Below, in pieces: positions 59,444-64,000 of a stretch of DNA of 64,000 nt. Under the pieces are notes generated by a model that was not told the DNA's origin, ran no database searches, and worked only from the letters and a program-made list of their open reading frames with translations. How positions within the stretch are numbered: position 1 is the stretch's first letter; the number at the start of each line of letters is the position of its first letter. Made by a program: the position numbers and the translations under genes. The DNA is taken from contig NZ_VCBA01000006.1 in assembly GCF_007995245.1 (NCBI RefSeq), positions 186,001 to 250,000 of the forward strand, given 5' to 3'. This DNA is from Tateyamaria sp. syn59 (lineage in GTDB: Bacteria; Pseudomonadota; Alphaproteobacteria; Rhodobacterales; Rhodobacteraceae).

Positions 59444-61258
59444 ATGCCCTTGCACCCGACTTTGCAGCGCGTGACCGAGCGCGTGATCGACCGCAGCGCC
59501 CCGACACGGCGGCGCTATCTGGACCGCATGGCGGCGGCCAAATCTCAGGGACCGGCGCGTGCGCACCTGTCCTGCAGCGGGCAGGCACACGCCTTTGCCG
59601 CCGCGGGCCCCGACCAGTCGCGGCTGGCCGAGGCGAGCGTGGGCAACCTTGGCATCGTGACAGCGTATAACGACATGCTTTCGGCGCACCAGCCGTTCGA
59701 GACCTATCCGACCTTGATCCGCGACGCGATCCGCGCGGCTGGGGGCACGGCGCAGGTGGCGGGTGGCGTGCCAGCAATGTGTGACGGTGTGACCCAAGGC
59801 GAAGCGGGTATGGAGTTGAGCCTGTTTTCCCGCGACGTGATTGCTCTGGCGACCGGCGTCGCGCTGTCGCACAACGTATTTGACGCGGCTGTGTTTCTGG
59901 GTGTGTGCGACAAGATCGTGCCGGGACTGATCATCGCAGCGCAGTCGTTTGGACATATGCCAGCCGTTTTCCTACCTGCCGGTCCGATGACCAGCGGTCT
60001 GTCGAACGACGAAAAGGCCAAGGTGCGCCAGAAGTTCGCCGCTGGTGAAGCGACACGGGAGGAACTGCTTGCCTCTGAGATGGCGGCCTATCACGGCCCC
60101 GGCACCTGCACGTTCTACGGCACGGCGAACACCAACCAGATGCTGATGGAGTTCATGGGGCTGCACCTGCCCGGCGCATCCTTTGTGAATCCGGGCACGC
60201 CTTTGCGCGATGCCTTGACTGTTGAAGGGGCCAAGCGGGCGTTGTCGTTGTCCGCCCTCGGGAACAATTACACGCCCGTGTGCAACATCCTTGATGAAAA
60301 GGCGTTCGTGAACGGGATTGTCGGTCTGAATGCCACAGGCGGGTCCACCAACCTGCTGATCCACCTGATCGCCATGGCCCGTGCGGGCGGCATCGTGCTG
60401 GATTGGGAGGATTTCTGCGATCTTTCCGAAGTCACCCCGCTGATCGCGCGCGTGTATCCCAACGGTCTGGCCGATGTGAACCATTTCCATGCCGCGGGTG
60501 GTCTGGGCTTCATGATCGGTGAATTGCTGAAAGCGGGCCTGCTCCACGACGATACACAAACCGTGGCTGGCGAAGGGCTTGAGAACTACACCCACGAACC
60601 CAAGCTCATCGACGGTGAACTGACCTGGCAACCGGGCGCAGGCACCAGCCTGAACGACAAGATCGTGCGCCCGGCGGCTGATCCGTTCCAGGAGACGGGT
60701 GGCCTCAGCCGGTTGGTCGGCAACCTCGGCACCGGCGTGATGAAAGTGTCTGCCGTCGCACCCGAACATCGCGTGGTCGAAGCGCCAGCCCGTGTGTTCC
60801 ATGACCAGGATCAGGTCAAGGCGGCGTTCAAGACAGGCGAGTTCAACGAGGGAGATTTTGTTATCGTTGTCCGCTTCCAAGGGCCAAAGGCCAACGGCAT
60901 GCCTGAGCTGCACAGCCTGACACCGATCCTCGGCATCATGCAGGGACGCGGGCAGAAAGTGGCGCTGGTTACCGACGGGCGCATGTCAGGCGCGTCGGGC
61001 AAGGTGCCCTCGGCCATCCATGTCTGCCCCGAAGCGCTGGATGGCGGTGTCATTGCGCAGGTGCAAGACGGAGATGTGATCCGCGTCGATGCCGTGTCGG
61101 GCCAGCTGGAGGTGCTGACCGACGGGGTGCTTGACCGCCCCCACGTGACCGCAGATCTTTCGCAAAATCATTGGGGTGTGGGGCGCGACATGTTCCACGC
61201 CTTCCGCAATACTGTTGGGTCCGCCAATACAGGCGCGACCGTTTTTGGAGACTTTTGA
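59444..61258 (+). CDS. edd: Phosphogluconate dehydratase
   Basis: First dedicated Entner-Doudoroff enzyme, making KDPG from 6-phosphogluconate. 604 residues from the ATG at 59444 (GAGGAG upstream). IlvD/Edd family iron-sulfur dehydratase: conserved cysteines in [29 protein letters not shown] and [17 protein letters not shown]-terminal [19 protein letters not shown] is diagnostic of Edd. Roseobacters use this pathway for sugars. The next gene starts directly at its stop. Confidence 0.94.
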   Translation: MPLHPTLQRVTERVIDRSAPTRRRYLDRMAAAKSQGPARAHLSCSGQAHAFAAAGPDQSRLAEASVGNLGIVTAYNDMLSAHQPFETYPTLIRDAIRAAGGTAQVAGGVPAMCDGVTQGEAGMELSLFSRDVIALATGVALSHNVFDAAVFLGVCDKIVPGLIIAAQSFGHMPAVFLPAGPMTSGLSNDEKAKVRQKFAAGEATREELLASEMAAYHGPGTCTFYGTANTNQMLMEFMGLHLPGASFVNPGTPLRDALTVEGAKRALSLSALGNNYTPVCNILDEKAFVNGIVGLNATGGSTNLLIHLIAMARAGGIVLDWEDFCDLSEVTPLIARVYPNGLADVNHFHAAGGLGFMIGELLKAGLLHDDTQTVAGEGLENYTHEPKLIDGELTWQPGAGTSLNDKIVRPAADPFQETGGLSRLVGNLGTGVMKVSAVAPEHRVVEAPARVFHDQDQVKAAFKTGEFNEGDFVIVVRFQGPKANGMPELHSLTPILGIMQGRGQKVALVTDGRMSGASGKVPSAIHVCPEALDGGVIAQVQDGDVIRVDAVSGQLEVLTDGVLDRPHVTADLSQNHWGVGRDMFHAFRNTVGSANTGATVFGDF

Positions 61259-61903
61259 ATGCTGACCGCCAAAGCCGCTGCCGTGCGCGCCCGTGAAATC
61301 TGTGAATTGGCGCCGATCGTGCCTGTGCTGGTGGTGGATGATGTGGCCCATGCAGTGCCCTTGGCCGAGGCTTTGGTTGCTGGCGGCTTGCCCGCGTTGG
61401 AAGTGACCTTGCGCACGGACGCCGCGCTCGACGTCATCGCGGCGATGTCCAAGGTTGAGGGCGGCGTTGTGGGCGCCGGCACTCTGGTGACGCCAGACGA
61501 TGTAAAGGCCGCGAAAGAGGCGGGCGCGCAGTTCGGCGTGTCGCCCGGTGCGACCGAAGCACTGATCGCGGCTTGCGAGGCCGAGGAACTGCCGCTTCTG
61601 CCCGGCGCTGCCACGGCGTCCGAGGCGATGAGCCTTTATGAGCGCGGTTACGACATGCTCAAGTTCTTCCCGGCGGAAGCGTCGGGCGGTGCGCCTGCGC
61701 TCAAAGCCATCGGCGCGCCTCTGCCTCAGATCTCTTTCTGTCCAACAGGTGGGGTCAACATGGCCAATGCGGAAAGCTACCTCAGCTTGCCGAACGTGGT
61801 GTGTGCTGGTGGGTCGTGGGTGGCCCCGAAGGACAAAGTTCTGGCAGGCGATTGGGCCGGGATCGAGGCCCTGGCATGCGAAGCGGCGGCGTTGCCTCGG
61901 TAA
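61259..61903 (+). CDS. eda: 2-keto-3-deoxy-6-phosphogluconate aldolase
   Basis: Cleaves KDPG to pyruvate and glyceraldehyde-3-phosphate. 214 residues, TIM barrel. Family signatures: LAEALVAGGLPALEVTLRT with the catalytic Glu, GAGTLVTPDDVKAAKEAGAQFGVSPG, LKFFPAE with the Schiff-base lysine, and the phosphate-binding CPTGGVNMAN. It starts at the base after the edd stop, so coupled. A hairpin follows immediately after its TAA. Confidence 0.94.
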   Translation: MLTAKAAAVRAREICELAPIVPVLVVDDVAHAVPLAEALVAGGLPALEVTLRTDAALDVIAAMSKVEGGVVGAGTLVTPDDVKAAKEAGAQFGVSPGATEALIAACEAEELPLLPGAATASEAMSLYERGYDMLKFFPAEASGGAPALKAIGAPLPQISFCPTGGVNMANAESYLSLPNVVCAGGSWVAPKDKVLAGDWAGIEALACEAAALPR

Positions 61904-61926
61904 CAGCGCGTTGCGGAAACGCGCTG
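61904..61926 (+). terminator. Hairpin directly after eda
   Basis: CAGCGCGTT-gcgga-AACGCGCTG, perfect 9-bp stem, begins at the base after the eda TAA. No strong T run directly follows (TATTC, then CCCTTTT), so it may terminate weakly or protect the edd-eda mRNA, separating it from bchE. Confidence 0.6.
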
Positions 61927-61938
61927 TATTCAGCCCTT

Positions 61939-61952
61939 TTGATCCATGTCAA
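61939..61952. promoter_or_regulatory. FNR/FnrL-like site upstream of bchE
   Basis: TTGATCCATGTCAA matches TTGAT-N4-ATCAA at 9 of 10 fixed positions (G instead of A at the first position of the right arm). It is 49 bases before the bchE ATG. FnrL activates bchE in Rhodobacter, which supports the call. Confidence 0.6.
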
Positions 61953-61970
61953 TGAAGTTGGCGGCTCGAC

Positions 61971-61988
61971 TGTCAACTTTAGTTTACA
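61971..61988. promoter_or_regulatory. PpsR/CrtJ-type operator upstream of bchE
   Basis: TGTCAACTTTAGTTTACA fits TGT-N12-ACA and shares TGTCAACTT with the hemC/hemE site. It lies 13 bases upstream of the start codon, overlapping the region where a promoter -10 or leader would be, consistent with aerobic/light repression of bacteriochlorophyll synthesis. Confidence 0.75.
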
Positions 61989-62000
61989 TGGAGGGCTGAC

Positions 62001-63653
62001 ATGCGCATTCTGTTTGTACATCCGAATTATCGTTCTGGCGGGGCTGAGATTGCGGGCACATGGCCGCCGGCTTGGGTCGCTTATCTGACGGGGCACCTGC
62101 GACAGGCGGGCTTTGACGATATCCACTTCATCGACGCGATGACGGATGAGTTGACCGATGCCGATCTGGCGCAGCGGATGGAGGCCATCAAGCCCGATGT
62201 GGTCGGCGTCACGGCGATCACGCCGTCGATCTACCGGGCCGAGGACGTGCTGAAAATCGCGCGAGACGTGGTGCCAGACGCCGTGCGCGTCATGGGTGGG
62301 GTGCACGCGACCTTCATGTACAAGCAGGTCCTGTCCGAAGCCCCCTGGATCGACGTGATTGTGCGGGGCGAGGGTGAGGAGATCTGCACCGAACTCATGC
62401 TGGCCATCGAAGACGGCCGCTTTCCCGCTGAGCGGAAGAAGATACGCGGCCTTGCCTTCATGGATGGCGACAAGATCTTTGCCACGCAAGCCGCCAGCAC
62501 GGTCAAGGATCTGAGCAAGATCAAACCGGATTGGTCGGTTCTGGACTGGTCGAAATACATCTACATCCCCCTGAACACGCGCGTCGCCATTCCGAACCTG
62601 GCGCGCGGGTGCCCGTTCACCTGTTCGTTCTGCAGCCAGTGGAAGTTCTGGCGAGACTACCGGGTGCGCGATCCGAAGGACGTGGTGGACGAGATCGAAG
62701 ACCTTGTGGAAAATCATGGCGTTGGGTTCTTTATCCTCGCTGACGAGGAACCCACGATCAACAAGAAGAAGTTCGTGGCCTTCTGTCAGGAGCTGATCGA
62801 CCGGGGCCTGCCGGATCGCGTGAAATGGGGCATCAACACCCGCGTCACGGACATCTATCGCGACAAGGATTTGCTGAAATTCTACCGCAAGGCTGGCCTC
62901 GTCCATGTGTCGCTGGGCACAGAGGCCGCGGCGCAGATGAAGCTGGACGTGTTCAACAAGGAAACCAAGGTCGAAGAGAACAAGACCGCCATCAAGCTGT
63001 TGCGCAAGGCGGACATTCTGGTCGAGGCGCAGTTTATCGTGGGTCTCGACAACGAAACGCCCGAGACGCTGGAAGAAACCTACAAAATGGCGTGGGACTG
63101 GCAGCCCGATCTGGCGAACTGGTCGATGTATACCCCTTGGCCCTTCACCCCGCTGTTTCAGGAGTTGAAGGATCAGGTCGAGATTTACGACTTCTCAAAA
63201 TACAACTTCGTGACGCCCATCATGAAACCCGCCGCGATGGAGCGGGGTGAGCTGCTGGACGGCGTGATGAACAATTATCGCCGGTTTTACAGTCGCAAGG
63301 CGCTGTTCCATTACCCGTGGCGCGGCACCGGGTTCCGGCGGCGGTATCTGCTGGGCTGCCTTTATGCCTTCCTCAAGGCTGGGTTCCAGCGCACGTTCTA
63401 TGATCTGGGCAAGGCGGGGTATTGGGGGCCTCAAACCAAGAAGACGGTTGATTTCCACTTTGATGAGACCCGGCAAGTGGCCGAGGCGCAGTTGGAGGAT
63501 TGGGAGGCCAGCGCCGACCGCGCCGCGCGTGCCAAGGAACGGCGCGAGGCGGTGAAGGCGCAGACCATCGCGCGCAAGCAGGATCTGAAGATGCCCAACG
63601 GGGCGCAGGTCAAAGCCTGCAGTGGCGGCGATCAGCAGATGGAGGATGTCTGA
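62001..63653 (+). CDS. bchE: Mg-protoporphyrin IX monomethyl ester anaerobic oxidative cyclase
   Basis: Oxygen-independent formation of the isocyclic ring of bacteriochlorophyll. 550 residues. An N-terminal cobalamin-binding-like domain (about 1-150) precedes the radical-SAM core with C204-x3-C208-x2-C211 ([13 protein letters not shown]). The C-terminus (about 380-550) is the BchE-specific region, rich in Lys/Arg/Ala near the end. GGAGGG lies a few bases before the ATG. Upstream FnrL- and PpsR-type sites match oxygen and light control. It overlaps bchJ by 8 bases. Confidence 0.94.
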   Translation: MRILFVHPNYRSGGAEIAGTWPPAWVAYLTGHLRQAGFDDIHFIDAMTDELTDADLAQRMEAIKPDVVGVTAITPSIYRAEDVLKIARDVVPDAVRVMGGVHATFMYKQVLSEAPWIDVIVRGEGEEICTELMLAIEDGRFPAERKKIRGLAFMDGDKIFATQAASTVKDLSKIKPDWSVLDWSKYIYIPLNTRVAIPNLARGCPFTCSFCSQWKFWRDYRVRDPKDVVDEIEDLVENHGVGFFILADEEPTINKKKFVAFCQELIDRGLPDRVKWGINTRVTDIYRDKDLLKFYRKAGLVHVSLGTEAAAQMKLDVFNKETKVEENKTAIKLLRKADILVEAQFIVGLDNETPETLEETYKMAWDWQPDLANWSMYTPWPFTPLFQELKDQVEIYDFSKYNFVTPIMKPAAMERGELLDGVMNNYRRFYSRKALFHYPWRGTGFRRRYLLGCLYAFLKAGFQRTFYDLGKAGYWGPQTKKTVDFHFDETRQVAEAQLEDWEASADRAARAKERREAVKAQTIARKQDLKMPNGAQVKACSGGDQQMEDV

Positions 63654-64000
63654 GGATGCCCAGCGTCCTGCGGGGCTGATCGGGCCGAACGCGATCCTTC
63701 AACTTTTGCCGTTGCTGGACCGGATTGGTGGGCCTGAGCGGCGCAACCGGATGCTTGCTGCGGCTGGTATTTTCGATGTGCCGGATGGGTCCTGTATGAT
63801 CCCCGAAGGCGACGCCGCGCGATTGCACCAACAGTTGCGCAAGGAAGAGCCGGATTTGGCCCCCTGCCTGTCATCCGTCGCGGGATACGAGACGGCGAAT
63901 TACATCCTGAGCCACCGTATTCCGCGCCCTGCGCAATGGGTGCTGCACACGTTGCCACCGGCGCCGTCGGCGCGGCTGTTGTCGCGGGCTATTAAAAAAC
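63646..64000 (+). CDS. bchJ: Bacteriochlorophyll synthesis protein BchJ (partial, cut by window end)
   Basis: The first 118 residues are present and the frame is still open at the window edge. The sequence begins [26 protein letters not shown] and continues with [33 protein letters not shown], matching the V4R-like BchJ family, an accessory to the 8-vinyl/early bacteriochlorophyll steps. Its ATG lies inside the bchE 3' end, with GGAGG immediately before it, too close to be ideal, so translational coupling is likely. The remaining cluster must lie to the right. Confidence 0.88.
   Translation, partial: MSEDAQRPAGLIGPNAILQLLPLLDRIGGPERRNRMLAAAGIFDVPDGSCMIPEGDAARLHQQLRKEEPDLAPCLSSVAGYETANYILSHRIPRPAQWVLHTLPPAPSARLLSRAIKK

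Noticed and set aside
1-64000. Mobile elements, prophage, CRISPR arrays, integrases or toxin-antitoxin pairs
   Set aside because: No transposase-like, integrase-like or Cas-like proteins and no regularly spaced identical repeats were seen in the window.

Overview
The window looks like chromosomal DNA of an aerobic anoxygenic phototroph of the Roseobacter group (Rhodobacterales, Alphaproteobacteria). The reasons are high GC, alphaproteobacterial markers (a TrcR/DUF1013 protein, MipZ, a CycM-type membrane cytochrome c), a roseobacter-like catabolic repertoire (box benzoate pathway, homogentisate pathway, TRAP transport of a methylated compound, Entner-Doudoroff genes) and, at the right edge, bchE followed by the start of bchJ, which probably opens a photosynthesis gene cluster. 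I see no insertion sequence, prophage, integrase or CRISPR array.

Layout. 0-5 kb: RNase T2, trcR, trehalose synthesis (otsB-otsA) and threonine aldolase. 5-9.3 kb: the dnaX/ebfC/recR recombination-replication group, with a RidA gene, a membrane-protein gene and one opposite-strand gene interspersed. 9.3-16 kb: a TetR/hydrolase divergent pair with two clear operators, the SRP RNA, a 5'-nucleotidase-type phosphoesterase, nudC, pheA and a membrane cytochrome c. 16-22 kb: a yejABEF peptide ABC transporter operon. 22-31.4 kb: a LysR regulator with mtfA, a D,D-carboxypeptidase with a SPOR domain, clpS, an rsmC-like methyltransferase, an atypical SDR, hemF and aidB. 31.5-33.8 kb: divergent hemC/hemE and a CAU tRNA. 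33.9-41.5 kb: an MttB-like methyltransferase, a dimethylglycine-dehydrogenase-like flavoprotein and a TRAP transporter. 41.8-50 kb: a benzoyl-CoA (box) cluster without boxA but with a small Cys-rich protein and a flavodoxin. 50-54.5 kb: a DUF2165 protein, a peptide-type solute-binding protein, an amidohydrolase and a RidA protein. 54.6-58 kb: fahA/hmgA (tyrosine catabolism) with two tiny membrane proteins translationally coupled between them, and a divergent MarR regulator. 58-64 kb: mipZ, edd-eda, then bchE-bchJ.

Systems that seem to work together. Tetrapyrrole genes carry a common operator: TGT-N12-ACA (PpsR/CrtJ type) lies between hemC and hemE, before hemF and before bchE, and bchE also has an FNR/FnrL-like site, so light/oxygen control appears to reach the heme trunk as well as the bacteriochlorophyll branch. 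The box cluster has a BoxR-type regulator, and an identical decamer (AGTGCCACTT) occurs upstream of both bclA and boxC, with nested dyads before boxC and two back-to-back hairpins with complementary loops between boxC and boxB.

Less expected structures are a perfect intrinsic terminator inside the first codons of otsB, a helically phased array of four related 17-bp motifs in the convergent ltaE/recR gap, and a strand-composition switch (C-rich to G-rich plus strand) between aidB and hemC, next to hemE, which could mark a replication origin or a rearrangement junction. All functional names come from reading motifs and gene order; no database search was run.
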